Positions 39,016 through 48,611 of a stretch of DNA of 64,000 nucleotides are shown piece by piece. The position numbers and the translations under genes are program-made. The DNA is taken from positions 1-64,000 of the forward strand of contig CAWKDD010000002.1 in NCBI GenBank assembly GCA_963848335.1, read 5' to 3'. Numbering within the stretch: the stretch's first letter is position 1; every line of letters begins with the position of its first letter. Source of the DNA: Chersky-840 sp963848335. GTDB lineage: Bacteria; Actinomycetota; Acidimicrobiia; Acidimicrobiales; UBA8190. The notes under the pieces were generated by a model. The model saw nothing but the letters and a program-made list of their open reading frames with translations. It was not told the origin of the DNA and searched no databases.

Positions 39016-40029
39016 GTGCGGGGTGGCAATCTGAAGGACTTCTGTGGGCACGCGCGGCCGTCTTGGGTCCCGTCGCCGGCGGCGGTGCCCGCGCGGCACC
39101 GGGGCAGGCGCACCGTGGGGCGCTGCGCTCCGCTCCTCGCCGCCGTGGCGCTCGTGGCGGCGGCGTGCTCGTCCCCGCCGCCGGTGGGAGCGGTGGGGTC
39201 CACCCTGGCGGCGATGGGCGGCACCGTCACGCTGGTCAAGGTGATCTCCCCGGCCACGGTGGCCCGCACCACCCTCGCCATTCCCAAGCCGGGGCACAAG
39301 ATCGTCGCCGTCATCCTCACCGTGCACAGCACGGCGAGCTCGGCAGCGAACTTCGCCCCCATCTACGTGGACTCCAAGCTCGTCGATTCCAACAAGCAGG
39401 GCCACATCGCCAAGCGGGAGGGCAAGTACCAGGTGACCCAGTGCCTCATCTACCCGCCTTTCAAGACCGTGGCGGTCGACGGGTCTCAGACCGGGTGCGA
39501 GCTCTTCATCTTGCCGCTGGCGGCCACCCCCGTGGAGCTCAAGCTCTCGGGCAAGGCCGAGGCCAACTTCACCATCGCCGCCTCCGCCATCGAAGCGGCT
39601 CCGCTCAGCGCGCCCGTCGTCACCAGGCCCAAGCCGAAGCCCCTGACCGAAGGGTCGGGCTCGACGACGACGACGACCACGGCCGCCGGTGGGACCACCA
39701 CCACGACCACTGCCGTCGGCGTGACGACCTCCACGACGACGGCGTCGGGCTCGACGGGGCACCAGGCCCACCATCACGGCCAGGGGAAGGCTCCCGAGGT
39801 CAGCCGCATCGATCCCGGCTCGGGGCTCGTGGGCCAGAAGGTCAACATCTGGGGCAGGCACCTGTCGGGGGCGACGATGGTCACCTTCAACGGGGTCCGC
39901 GCCACCATCGCCAAGAAGGGGAAGAACAAGATCGAGGCCTACGTGCCCCCCGGCGCCACCAGCGGGCCCGTGGTGGTGTACTCGCCGTCGGGGAACGCCA
40001 CCAGCCCCTACGTCTTCCCCGTGCTGTGA
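39016..40029 (+). CDS. Lipoprotein with a threonine-rich linker and C-terminal IPT/TIG domain
   Basis: 337 residues, no enzyme motif. A signal sequence of about 50 residues ends in the lipobox LVAAACSS. Residues about 65-200 form a beta-rich domain resembling DUF4352-type immunoglobulin-like lipoprotein domains, with two Cys (TQCLIY and TGCELF) probably disulfide-linked. A low-complexity Ser/Thr stretch with runs of Thr (about 212-245) forms a likely wall-spanning linker. The last 85 residues match an IPT/TIG fold, with PEVSRIDPGSGLVGQKVNIWG and SGATMVTFNGVRA. It is probably a cell-surface protein. GTG 39016 gives the signal region; other GTGs lie nearby. Confidence 0.7.
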   Translation: MRGGNLKDFCGHARPSWVPSPAAVPARHRGRRTVGRCAPLLAAVALVAAACSSPPPVGAVGSTLAAMGGTVTLVKVISPATVARTTLAIPKPGHKIVAVILTVHSTASSAANFAPIYVDSKLVDSNKQGHIAKREGKYQVTQCLIYPPFKTVAVDGSQTGCELFILPLAATPVELKLSGKAEANFTIAASAIEAAPLSAPVVTRPKPKPLTEGSGSTTTTTTAAGGTTTTTTAVGVTTSTTTASGSTGHQAHHHGQGKAPEVSRIDPGSGLVGQKVNIWGRHLSGATMVTFNGVRATIAKKGKNKIEAYVPPGATSGPVVVYSPSGNATSPYVFPVL

Positions 40030-40066
40030 CCCAGCCCGTTTCCCGGGGCGCCCGGTGGCGCCCGGC

Positions 40067-40294
40067 TCAGGCGCCGTCGGCGGACGCCGCGCTCGGGTGG
40101 AAGTACCGGTGGACGGCCACTGCGCACCAGATGGCCTCGATCACGCCGAAGGGCCACGCCCCGCTGGCGAACCCGTAGCTGCTCGACAGGGCACAGCCCA
40201 GCGCGAAAGCCAACACGAAGCGTCTGTTGCGTCCTTCGAGGGCGTACATCACCATCATGAACGTCAGCACGGTCACGCCGTAGACGGTCAGCAC
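40067..40294 (-). CDS. Small membrane protein, unknown function
   Basis: 75 residues with hydrophobic segments at about 1-20 and 28-60, the second possibly a pair (VLAFALGCALSS and WPFGVIEAIWCAVAV), and a short basic loop EGRNRRF between. It resembles the small uncharacterised membrane proteins common in actinobacteria. ATG 40294 is the only good start. It lies between the lipoprotein gene and the divergent alpha/beta hydrolase. No function can be given. Confidence 0.6.
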   Translation of the reverse strand: MLTVYGVTVLTFMMVMYALEGRNRRFVLAFALGCALSSSYGFASGAWPFGVIEAIWCAVAVHRYFHPSAASADGA

Positions 40295-40437
40295 GCCACC
40301 AACCTACGGTCCCGACGCTCCCGCCGTGTCCGGCCGGAGCGGTGCGCGGGCTCTGGCGCCGTCTCCGCCGCGTCGGGACATACTTGGGCTCCGCAGCGCA
40401 CCCTGGAGCGACCACGAGCGACGAGGAGGGCAATGCC

Positions 40438-41810
40438 GTGAACGGCGGCGAGGCGAGCGGGCCGGCGGCGGCGCTCTGGGGCCCGGTCACCGCGGGCCGC
40501 ATGATCGGGCCGACCTCGGCGGTCCCCATCGACCTGGACGCCAGGGGCTATGTCCAAGAGGAGTTCTTCGTCACGGGGACGGCGTCGGCGTTCGAGTCGT
40601 CGGGGCCGCTGCCGAGCGACGGCAGGTGGTCCGTGCACCCCGTGGCGAGCGCGCCGTATCGCACCCGGATCGTCGTCCGGCGCCCGGCCCGCCCCGAGCG
40701 CTTCAACGGCACCGTCCTCGTGGAGTGGTTCAACGTGACCGGGGGGCTCGAGGCCGGCCCCGACTGGACGTACCTCGCCCCCCAGATCGTCTCCGACGGC
40801 TACGTCTACGTGGGCGTGTCGGCCCAGGCCTTCGGGGTCAACGGGGGCGAGGCGCGCATCGGCGTCCCCGGAATGGCGGCGGGACGCGGTCTGGTGGCGA
40901 CCGAACCGGAGCGCTACGCCACGCTCAGCCATCCCGGCGACCGGTTCGCCTTCGACATGTTCTCCCAGATCGGCCGGGCGCTGCGGGCCCCGGCGGACAC
41001 CGCCGCTCTCGGGCCCCTGCGCCCCCGACGCCTGGTGGCGATGGGCGAGTCCCAGTCCGCCTTCTTCCTGACCACCTACGTCGACGCCGTGCAGCCCTGG
41101 GCCCGCGCCTACGACGGGTTCTTCGTGCACAGCCGGGGCGGCAGCGGGGCCTCTCCGACCGGGGTCCCCATCGCCGGCGACGACGTCCCGAAAGGGCTCG
41201 TGATCCGCAGCGACACGTCGGTGCCGGTCTTCGTCTTCGAGACCGAGACCGACCTCGGCCCCATGCTCGACTACGTCCCGGCCCGCCAACCCGACACCGA
41301 CCGCATCCGCACCTGGGAGGTCGCCGGCACCGCCCACGGCGACGCCTACGTGGTCGGCAGATTCGCGTCCTTGTTGGGTTGCGGCGTCGCCGTCAACGAA
41401 GGTCCCCAGCACTTCGTGGCGCAGGCGGCGCTGGTGGCGCTCAACCGTTGGATCACCGACGGTACGCCCCCTCCGCGCGCCCCGCACTGCAGCTGGCGGT
41501 CTCCGATCCCCCCAGGATCGCCCGCGACCGGCTCGGCAACGCTCTCGGGGGTGTCCGGACCCCGCTGGTCGACGTGCCCGTCGCCGCGCTCAGCGGGGAC
41601 GCCGTGCCCGGTGCCAGCCGGATGTGCGCGCTGTTCGGGTCGACGGTGCCCTTCGACGCCGCCACCCTCGTCGATCTCTACGGCGACCGGTCGGGCTACC
41701 TGGCAGCCTTCGAGCTCAGCTTGGACGAGGTCATCGGCGCCGGGTTCCTCCTCGGCTCCGACCGCGCCGAGCTCCTGGAACAGGCGCGGGGAGTTCCGTT
41801 CCCCACCTGA
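40438..41810 (+). CDS. Alpha/beta hydrolase domain-containing protein, frameshifted
   Basis: Repaired length 457 residues. The first frame runs VNGGEASGPAAALWGPVTAG through PRRLVAMGESQSAFFLTTY, where GESQS is the nucleophile elbow, and into EVAGTAHGDAYVVG, which may hold the catalytic His. It goes off after about 41480. The continuation LQLAVSDPPRIARDRLGN up to the stop at 41810 is in another frame, so one base is missing at about 41484. The family (large hydrolases with a GxSxS/G elbow) is poorly characterised. GTG 40438 is preceded by GAGGAGG at nine bases, better than the frame start at 40342. Confidence 0.72.
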
Positions 41811-41849
41811 GCCAAGGTCACCCGAGGGCCGCTCCCACTCCTTCGACGG

Positions 41850-42311
41850 TCACCGGGTCACGTAGCGGGCGGCCGGGGTGCCGGGTGGGTTCTGGGCCCC
41901 GGCGACGGCATCGGGGTTGGCCACGCACACCTCGCCTTCCAAGCCGTCGGGATCACGGAAGAACACACTGAGGATGGGGCCGAAGTCGGTGACGAAGTCG
42001 TCGGCGGCACCCCGTGCCATCAGGCGGTTGCGGATCTCCTCGAAGGCCTCGAGAGACGCAGCCTGGAACCCGAGATGGTCGAGGCGGCCCCGGCCGAACA
42101 TGGGGGTCTGCCGGTCGGCTTCGGTGTTCCCCTCGACCTCGAACACATTGAGCTCGGCAGCCTGCCCCACGCGGATGAAGGTCAGACGGACGTGCTGGTT
42201 CTCCTGCTTCTGCCCGTCCACCTCGGCGTCGAACACCTCACGGTAGAACGAGGCGAGCCGGTCGGTGTCGTGGGTGAGCAGCGCCACATGGTGGAACCCG
42301 TCGAGCAGCAT
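41850..42311 (-). CDS. VOC family protein (glyoxalase/bleomycin-resistance/dioxygenase fold)
   Basis: 153 residues with the paired beta-alpha-beta-beta-beta modules of vicinal oxygen chelate proteins. Metal ligands are likely His in GFHHVALLTHDTDRL, Glu in AELNVFEVEG, His in LDHLGFQA and Glu in FRDPDGLEGEVCV. The four positions match an active metal site. It lies 15 bp downstream of the amidohydrolase gene on the same strand, so it probably closes the catabolic operon. The reaction (isomerase, lyase or dioxygenase) cannot be picked. Confidence 0.82.
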   Translation of the reverse strand: MLLDGFHHVALLTHDTDRLASFYREVFDAEVDGQKQENQHVRLTFIRVGQAAELNVFEVEGNTEADRQTPMFGRGRLDHLGFQAASLEAFEEIRNRLMARGAADDFVTDFGPILSVFFRDPDGLEGEVCVANPDAVAGAQNPPGTPAARYVTR

Positions 42312-42326
42312 CGTCCTTCCTTCCGG

Positions 42327-43193
42327 TCAGCAGCGATAGACGCGTTCGGCGTTGTCGGCAAAGAGCTTGGCGCGGGATTCGCCGTCGAGGCCGGCGGTCA
42401 CGGCGCTGAAGGTGGTGTAGAGGTCGTCGAAGGTGCCGTACATCGAGTCCACGGGGAAGTTGCTGGCGAACATGCAGCGGTCGACGCCAAAGGCCTCGAT
42501 GGCGTGCTCGAGCCAGGGGGAGAAGGCGTCGAGGCCCATGGACCGCAACGGCATGGACAGGCCCGAGAGCTTGCACATGACGGTGTCGCCCACGGCGGCC
42601 AGCGCGTCGATGCCGTCGCGCCACAGGGCGCGCTCCTCGTCGGAATCCGACCGCGGCCATCCGGTGTGCTCGACGACCACGGTCAGGTCGTCGAAGCCGG
42701 CGAGCTGCGCGGCGGCCACCCGAAGCTGGTCGGGATGCGTCATCAGCTCGAACACCAGGTTCCGCTCGGCCAGAGCGCGGAGCACGGCGGCGTCGGGGAG
42801 CGGTGCCATGTTGGCCCCCATGGGGCGCACCCCTCGGAAGCGTGACGCGGTCATCTGGCGGTCGATGAGCTCGATGGCCTCGGCCGCCGTGTCGGTGGGC
42901 GGGAGTCCGCCCACGATGGCGTGGGGGCCTCCCCCGGCCGGAGCCAGGGTATCGAGCTCGATGGTCTCCTCGATGGAGTGCCGGCCGGTGGCGGCGGCCA
43001 CGTTGACGAGCTTCTCCACGTTCCACCGGGCCGATTCGGCCCGATAGATGCCGATGTCGAAGCGGCGGTACATCCCCGAGGCGTCACCGCCGCCGCCTTG
43101 GGGAGGGCGCGCCAGGTACGGGTACCAGTCCGTGCGGGCGGGGTCCCACAGGTGCACGTGGGCGTCGACGACGCGGGTGGGCGGCGTCGTCAT
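42327..43193 (-). CDS. Amidohydrolase family protein (ACMSD/TIM-barrel type)
   Basis: 288 residues. It starts VVDAHVHLWDPARTDWYP, the HxH metal site of 2-pyrone-4,6-dicarboxylate lactonase/amidohydrolase-2 proteins. His in VVEHTGWPR and Asp/Asn in MFASNFPVDSMYG near the C-terminus are the usual late ligands. Family members hydrolyse lactones or decarboxylate ring-cleavage products. ATG 43193 overlaps the stop of the upstream SDR gene (ATGA). In a cluster with a Baeyer-Villiger-type enzyme, opening of a lactone is an attractive but unproven role. Confidence 0.85.
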   Translation of the reverse strand: MTTPPTRVVDAHVHLWDPARTDWYPYLARPPQGGGGDASGMYRRFDIGIYRAESARWNVEKLVNVAAATGRHSIEETIELDTLAPAGGGPHAIVGGLPPTDTAAEAIELIDRQMTASRFRGVRPMGANMAPLPDAAVLRALAERNLVFELMTHPDQLRVAAAQLAGFDDLTVVVEHTGWPRSDSDEERALWRDGIDALAAVGDTVMCKLSGLSMPLRSMGLDAFSPWLEHAIEAFGVDRCMFASNFPVDSMYGTFDDLYTTFSAVTAGLDGESRAKLFADNAERVYRC

Positions 43194-44852
43194 CGTGCCT
43201 CGGTGGGCGCCGGGGCGACGGTGGCACCGACGACCTCCCCGAGGGTGGCATCGAGCCAATCGGGGATGGCGGGACCGCCGTAGGTGATGGCGCCCGCCGG
43301 CCGGGGGTGACTGCGAAGGCCGAGCCAGCCCGCCCCTGCCACCAGCTCCGCCCCGGCGAGCGCGGTGGCCTCGGGGTGGCCGAGCAGGTGGGCGACGAGC
43401 TCACCGACCGGTTGGGCGGCGGCCACCTCGCCGACCTCGATGCCCACCGCGAAGGCGGCGACGCGCCCCTGGGTGGAGCCCGCCGCGGCGCGCGCCAGCT
43501 GCACCGAGGCCTGGGCGCGACTGCGGCCGCCGGCGGTGGTGGCGTCGGTGAGGGTCACCAGCCGGACCGGGCGGGCCGACAGCGCCGCGTAGTCCGAGGC
43601 CGCCCGGGCCCACCCGGCGTCGGCGTGGAGGTCCTCGACGATCCCGCCGTGCTCGGCGAGCACCTGCTCCCAACCGTGCGCCGGGGTGGCCGTCGACCGC
43701 CGGCCGTCGCGTGCCACGACGACGGCGTCGATGGGCCCGCTGGCTTCGACGACGGAGCGCAGCGCCTCGGCGGCGTGGCGAAAGCCCTCGGTCACCTCGA
43801 CGTGGTGGCAGGTCACGGACCGGGCCCCCAGGGCGGCGGTGAGGGACGCTGCCAACAGGGGCCGGTCGGTGACGACGACGCAGGATCGCACCGGTCCCGG
43901 TGCGAGCTCGGCGGGACCCGGTTCGTCGAAGATGGGCCCGAAGCCGCGGGTTGCCGCCACCCGCGCTGGCCTGGCCCGACTCGGCCTTGGCGAAGGCGCG
44001 GGGGATGACGGCCTCGAGCACCCCGGCCAGGGAGAGGACCCCGTCGCTGCGCACCACCTCGAGAAGGCGGGGCTCGTCCACCACCGCCACCTCCGAGCCA
44101 CCGGCGAACAGCACCTGGCCCGTGCACCACCCGAACCCGTCACCGACGAGGTGTGCGCCGAGCGGCCCGAGGTCCTCGGGGCCCGGCATGGAGCTGAGCG
44201 ACATGCCCCCGCCGCGCGATGCCCCGCCCATCTGGCGGGCCCGCTCCACGGCGGCGGCGACCATCCGGGTGGCGGCGATGGGCGACACGGCGTTGACGGT
44301 CACCCCCGGCGGCGTGTGCCGGCCCAGCTGCCACGTCAGGGCGGCGACGGCCCGCTTGGCGCAGCCGTAGGCGCCGGCATCGGCGGGCCGCCATCCCGAT
44401 CCGGAAGTGACGCCCACTACACGGCCGCGCCCGGCGCCGACCATGAGCGGCAGCGCGGCGTCGAGCACGTTGAGGTAGCCCCCGAGGTGCACGGCCAGCA
44501 ACGCCAGCCAGTCTTCCTCGGTGCCCTCGGCGAAGCTGCTGTGGCGGGTGATGCCGGCCACGTTGACGACGGCGTCGAGGCCGCCGTGCTCGTCGACCAG
44601 CTCCCCGAACAGGGCGCGCACCGCCTCCCCGTCGGTCACCGACGCCGAAGAGGCCCGGGCCGATCCCCCTGCCGCCACGATGCGACCGGCCGTGGTCTCC
44701 TCGGGCTCGGGGAGGCGCGCCGAGCCGTCGAGGGTGACGAGGGGGTCGACCGTGACGACGAACCAGCCGCCCCGGCCGAGCTCCTGGGCGATGGCCGCCC
44801 CGATGCCGCCCCCGCCACCGGTCACGACGGCGACCCGCTGACGCGCGCTCAC
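43190..44852 (-). CDS. SDR family oxidoreductase with a second C-terminal SDR-like domain, frameshifted
   Basis: Repaired length 553 residues. The N-terminal domain is a complete classical SDR: VAVVTGGGGGIGAAIAQEL, Asn in NVAGITRHS, Ser in VGVTSGSGW and the YGCAKRA active-site pair, then a usual C-terminal region to about residue 290. Near 43943 one extra base shifts the frame; the gene resumes with FGPIFDEPGPAELA. The remaining about 250 residues look like a degenerate second SDR-like domain (SCVVVTDRPLLAASLTAALG, GPIDAVVVARDG) with no Tyr-Lys pair at the expected place. GTG 44852 overlaps the monooxygenase stop, and its own stop overlaps the amidohydrolase start. Confidence 0.75.
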
Positions 44853-46720
44853 GATGCCGGAGAACGGACCTCGAGCTCCAGGCCCTCGAACGTGCCGGCC
44901 TCGAGCCACCGCTCGAGCACCTCGCGGTAGGCGAACCAGTCCCCCATGCCCCGGCCGAAGTTTCCGTTGCGGGGGTTCATCGCTTCGGGGTGGCCCTCGT
45001 TGTTGATGCGCGACGGCGTGCAGGCGGACATGACGGCGCTGGCGTCGACGAAGGAGTCCACGATCTTCTGCGTCCAGGTCTCCTCGGCCTCGGCGCTCAC
45101 GTCGAATACCTCCACGCCCCGTTCCTCGAGCAGACCGACGGCGCCACCGATGAACTCGGCCCCGAGCACGGCCAGCTGTGTGTAGTTGACGGTCACCACC
45201 GCCTGCTGCCCCGGCGCCGGCATGACGAAGAGGTTCGGAAATCCACGGCTCATCATCCCGAACAGGCTGGCGGCGCCGCCAGCCCACTTGTCGGCCAGGG
45301 TGACACCACCGCGGCCGACGATGTCGTGGCCGGCGCGGCGGAACAGCGGGGTGAGCTCGGCCTCGAAGCCGGTCCCGTAGATGATGCAGTCGACGTCGTA
45401 CTGCCGGCCGTGGACGACCGGGCCGCGCGCGGTGATCCGCTCGATGCCGGCGGGACAGTCGACCAGCGTGACGTTGGGGTTGTTGAAGGCCTGCAGGTAC
45501 TCGTCGTGGAAGCACGGCCGCTTGCAGAGGTACCGGTAATACGGCTTCAGGATCGCGGCCGTGGCCGGGTCGGCCACCAGTTCCTCGACCCGGTGACGGT
45601 GCGCGTCCATGATTCGGTAGTCGAACTCCTCGGCGCTGCGCAGGTACTGGGCCGTCGTCATACCTTCGGCGCGCGGGGGGTGGTGGACCGCCGCGTAGTG
45701 GTGCGTCCATCCGTCGTCCACCTGGTCCTCCTCGACGGACCGCCCCAGCATGATGGCCTGGAAGTTGTCCATTCGGGCCCGCTGCCAGCCCGGCTCGAGC
45801 GCCTCGGCGAAGTCGGGAGCCGTGGGCCGGTTGCCCCGCACACCGATGGCCGAGGGCGTGCGCTGGAACACATAGACGTGCTCGGCCGACTCCGACAGCG
45901 GCGGCAGGCACTGGATGCCGGTCGCCCCGGTGCCGAAGAGGGCGACGGTCTGGCCCGCCAGGCCGGTGAGAGGCTCGTGCGGTCCGCCGCCGGTGTACCC
46001 GTAGTCCCACCGCGCCGTGTGGAAGGAGTGGCCCACGAAGTCCTCCATGCCCGGGATGGCCGGGAGCTTCAGGAGGTTGAGGATCCCGACGGCCAGCACG
46101 TACCAGCGGCAGCGGACCTCGTCGCCACGGTCGGTGTGGACAGACCACCTGGCCTCGTCCTCGTGCCACTCGGCGCGGGTCACCCCGGTGTGGAACAACG
46201 CGTCGTTCACGAGGTCGAAGCGGTCGGCGACCGCCTCGAGATGGCCGAGGATCTCCTCGCCGAACGCGTAGCGGCGGGTGGGGATGTAGTCGAGCTCCTC
46301 GAGCATGGGGAGGTAGATGTACGACTCGATGTCGCACATGACGCCGGGGTAGCGGTTCCAGTACCAGGTGCCCCCGATGCCGCCCGCCTGGTCGATGATG
46401 CGGATCCGCTCGAGGCCCGCCCGGCGGAGGCGGGCGCCGGCCAGGATCCCGGCGATCCCCCCGCCTACGATCACGACATCGACGTCTTCGGCGACGGGGT
46501 CGCGTTCGACGACCGGCGTGAACGGGTCGTCACGGTAGCGGGCGAAGTACTCGTCGGTCTGCAGGTCGCGGATGTCGGAGCGGCCGGGGATGAGCCGCTT
46601 GTCGCGTTCGGCCAGGTACTTGGAACGGACGGCTTCGGGGTCGTAGGTGGCGGCACCGCCGCCGCCCGCCATCGGTCCCTTGCGCGCAGACGCTGGCGCC
46701 TTCGGACGGGACCCGGACAT
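44849..46720 (-). CDS. Flavin-containing/Baeyer-Villiger-type monooxygenase
   Basis: 623 residues. The FAD motif is VVIVGGGIAGILAGARLRRA near residue 82, and the NADPH motif FGTGATGIQC is present near 250. GTWYWNRYPGVMCDIESYIY is the classic BVMO segment. The exact BVMO fingerprint FxGxxxHxxxWP is replaced by FVGHSFHTARWDY, close to the type seen in cyclohexanone-like enzymes. Such enzymes insert oxygen into ketones to give esters or lactones. Start ATG 46720 precedes a Gly-rich N-terminal extension. First gene of the overlapping cluster BVMO-SDR-amidohydrolase-VOC. Confidence 0.87.
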   Translation of the reverse strand: MSGSRPKAPASARKGPMAGGGGAATYDPEAVRSKYLAERDKRLIPGRSDIRDLQTDEYFARYRDDPFTPVVERDPVAEDVDVVIVGGGIAGILAGARLRRAGLERIRIIDQAGGIGGTWYWNRYPGVMCDIESYIYLPMLEELDYIPTRRYAFGEEILGHLEAVADRFDLVNDALFHTGVTRAEWHEDEARWSVHTDRGDEVRCRWYVLAVGILNLLKLPAIPGMEDFVGHSFHTARWDYGYTGGGPHEPLTGLAGQTVALFGTGATGIQCLPPLSESAEHVYVFQRTPSAIGVRGNRPTAPDFAEALEPGWQRARMDNFQAIMLGRSVEEDQVDDGWTHHYAAVHHPPRAEGMTTAQYLRSAEEFDYRIMDAHRHRVEELVADPATAAILKPYYRYLCKRPCFHDEYLQAFNNPNVTLVDCPAGIERITARGPVVHGRQYDVDCIIYGTGFEAELTPLFRRAGHDIVGRGGVTLADKWAGGAASLFGMMSRGFPNLFVMPAPGQQAVVTVNYTQLAVLGAEFIGGAVGLLEERGVEVFDVSAEAEETWTQKIVDSFVDASAVMSACTPSRINNEGHPEAMNPRNGNFGRGMGDWFAYREVLERWLEAGTFEGLELEVRSPAS

Positions 46721-47178
46721 GTCGCAACTCTACTTTCTGGGCCGGCGGGGAGCTTTCTGGCGATCTTCTCCGACCTCCGACGCCGGCGACTCCTTCACCG
46801 AAGTGCTGAGCTCGACCGACGGTGGTGCCACATGGGCCGCGCCGGATACTGCGGGATTGCCGCGGGGAATCGTGGTGAGCCTGCCGTGTCCAGGTGGTGC
46901 GGACTGTTTCGCGACCGGGATGACGAGAGCGGGTGGCAGCTCGGGTGAGCCCGGGCGATCGATCTAGGCACAGCGGCCGGTTTTGCCGCCTCCGCGTCCG
47001 ACAGCGGGGAGACGTGGCAGGAAGCCCAGTTGCCACCAGGCGTCGGTGCGGTCGTGGACATCTGGTGTCCCGGCGAATCGAGTTGTTACGCACTGGGCGT
47101 GCAGGTCAAGGACAGCAGTAACGGATCGCTGCCCTCGTGTTCCTCGCCTACGGGCTCCCGACAAGCACGGAAAGCTGA
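46719..47178 (+). pseudogene. Fragment of a BNR/Cys-Pro repeat protein
   Basis: In one frame SSTDGGATWAAP (an Asp-box, sialidase-type repeat) and VSLPCPGGADCFATG appear. About 46951 the reading continues in another frame with ASDSGETWQEAQLPPGVGAVV and IWCPGESSCYALG; a third frame would end in LVFLAYGLPTSTES at 47178. Two repeat units are thus visible, with at least one single-base shift, and no signal peptide. The CP...C.A.G core resembles that of the secreted protein at 16668-18659. It is squeezed between the BVMO and TetR genes, its ATG even overlapping the BVMO ATG on the other strand. I call it a remnant, but an error-broken short gene is possible. Confidence 0.5.
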
Positions 47179-47197
47179 ATGCCGGGAGTGGCCGGCT

Positions 47198-47758
47198 TCA
47201 TCGGTTGGTGGCCGCGGTGATGTGGTCGAAGAGGCCGGGACGAATGCGGGTGCCTACGCCTTGTGCCCACGGCTCGTCCAGGTCCGCGACCTGGAGGGCG
47301 GCACCGTTGTTGAGCAGCATGCCGAAGGCTAGGAAAGCCTTGATCGTCACCGGGTCGAGGCCGGTGGTCTGGGCGACCATCTGCCACATGCGCCCGAAGC
47401 TGTCGCGCACGGCGTCGCGAATCTCGGGGTCTCCGCAGGCGGCGAAGCCCTGGAGCTGCAACAACAGCGAGGTGCGATCGGCCAGCATCTCGTGGTACCG
47501 AGCACCCATCCGGCTCAGCGCATCGAGCCCGGTCTCGGATCCCGCCGCGGCGCGCATGGCTTCGGTCATGCCGTCGAAGGCCCCGACCATCACCTCGAGG
47601 AACAAGGCCTTCTTGGTCCCGAACATCCGGAAGATGTATGCCTGGGTGATCTCGGCACTTCGGGCCATCGACTCCGTCGACGCCCCGTGCAGTCCATGAT
47701 CGGCGAACTCATCCGCGGCGATCCCCAACACCTGGGATCGCCGTTCCGATCCGCTCAT
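47198..47758 (-). CDS. TetR/AcrR family transcriptional regulator
   Basis: 186 residues. The N-terminal helix-turn-helix includes QVLGIAADEFADHGLHGASTE and ITQAYIFRMFGTKKALF, the usual TetR DNA-recognition part. The C-terminal ligand domain contains FDGMTEAMRAAAG and LQLQGFAACGDPEIRDAV, as in many short TetR repressors. ATG 47758 (MSGSERRSQV) is preferred; the frame begins six codons earlier at a TTG. Divergent from the methyltransferase gene, with a small inverted repeat in the 56-bp gap, so autoregulation and control of that gene are likely. Confidence 0.85.
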   Translation of the reverse strand: MSGSERRSQVLGIAADEFADHGLHGASTESMARSAEITQAYIFRMFGTKKALFLEVMVGAFDGMTEAMRAAAGSETGLDALSRMGARYHEMLADRTSLLLQLQGFAACGDPEIRDAVRDSFGRMWQMVAQTTGLDPVTIKAFLAFGMLLNNGAALQVADLDEPWAQGVGTRIRPGLFDHITAATNR

Positions 47759-47786
47759 GCGCACGGCCACGGCCAATAGATTATCT

Positions 47787-47803
47787 GTTACTAACTACTA
47801 ACT
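47787..47803. promoter_or_regulatory. Candidate TetR operator between divergent TetR and methyltransferase genes
   Basis: GTTACTAAC at 47787-47795 is a perfect 4-1-4 inverted repeat, and CTAAC recurs directly after it. The stretch is AT-rich against a GC-rich background and sits within the 56-bp gap. Binding is inferred only. Confidence 0.4.
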
Positions 47804-47814
47804 GATACCATGGT

Positions 47815-48611
47815 GTGGTGGGTGACGACACCTGGGCCGGTTTGGCCGACAAATTCGCCGACGAGGCGTATGCCTCTGTGAAGGGGTACGTGCGCACCTA
47901 TGTGATGCACCAGCACCTGCTCGAACATCTTCCGCCACCTCCAGCGCCGGTGCTCGACGTCGGCGGCGGCGCGGGCCATCAATCGTTCCCGCTGGCCCAA
48001 GCCGGCTACGAGGTGACACTGCTCGATCCGTCGCCGGCAATGCTGGACAAAGCGCAACGGCGACTCCAGGGGCTGCCCGGTGAAGCTCAGCGAAGGGTGA
48101 CGCTCTTGCAGGCCGGCGGCGAGAACGCCGACGAGGCGGTGCACGGCCGACGCTTCGCCGCGGTGTTGTGTCATGGCGTGCTCGGGTACCTCGAGCACCC
48201 GGAGCCGGTGGTCGACCAGCTGTGCCGGTGCGCCGCCGCCGGTGGCATCGTGTCGATCATGACCGCCAACGCCAAGGCCACGGCGGTGCAACCGGCCTTG
48301 GAACGGCGCTGGGGGGATGCTCTGGCGGCGTTCGACGTCAGAACCGGGATCGGAGTGCTGGGCGTGCGGGGCGCGCCGACACCGTGGAAGAGGTCAGCGA
48401 GCTCCTGCAGAGCGGGGGCGTCGAGCCCGTGCGTTGGTACGGGGTATGGCTGTTTGTCGACTGGCTGGAATTCAGTGGAGCCGAGTTGGACCCCAGCGAT
48501 TCAGAGCAGGTTGCGGCGATGGCCGCAGTCGAACTCGAAGCCAGCCGGCGAGACCCCTACCGCCAACTCAGCCGCGTCTTTCATCTCCTGGGACGCAAAG
48601 GTCCGAGCTGA
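47815..48611 (+). CDS. Class I SAM-dependent methyltransferase, CmoM-like, frameshifted
   Basis: Repaired length 265 residues. The first frame has VLDVGGGAGHQSFPLAQAG (SAM motif I), TLLDPSPAMLDKA and VLCHGVLGYLEHPEP. It fails at about 48370, where one G of the run 48368-48371 appears to be missing. The other frame goes on ADTVEEVSELLQSGGVEPV and WYGVWLFVDWL to the stop. Layout and motifs resemble CmoM, which methylates carboxymethoxyuridine in tRNA, but a small-molecule methyltransferase is not excluded. GTG 47815 is the first start after the divergent regulator. Confidence 0.72.
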
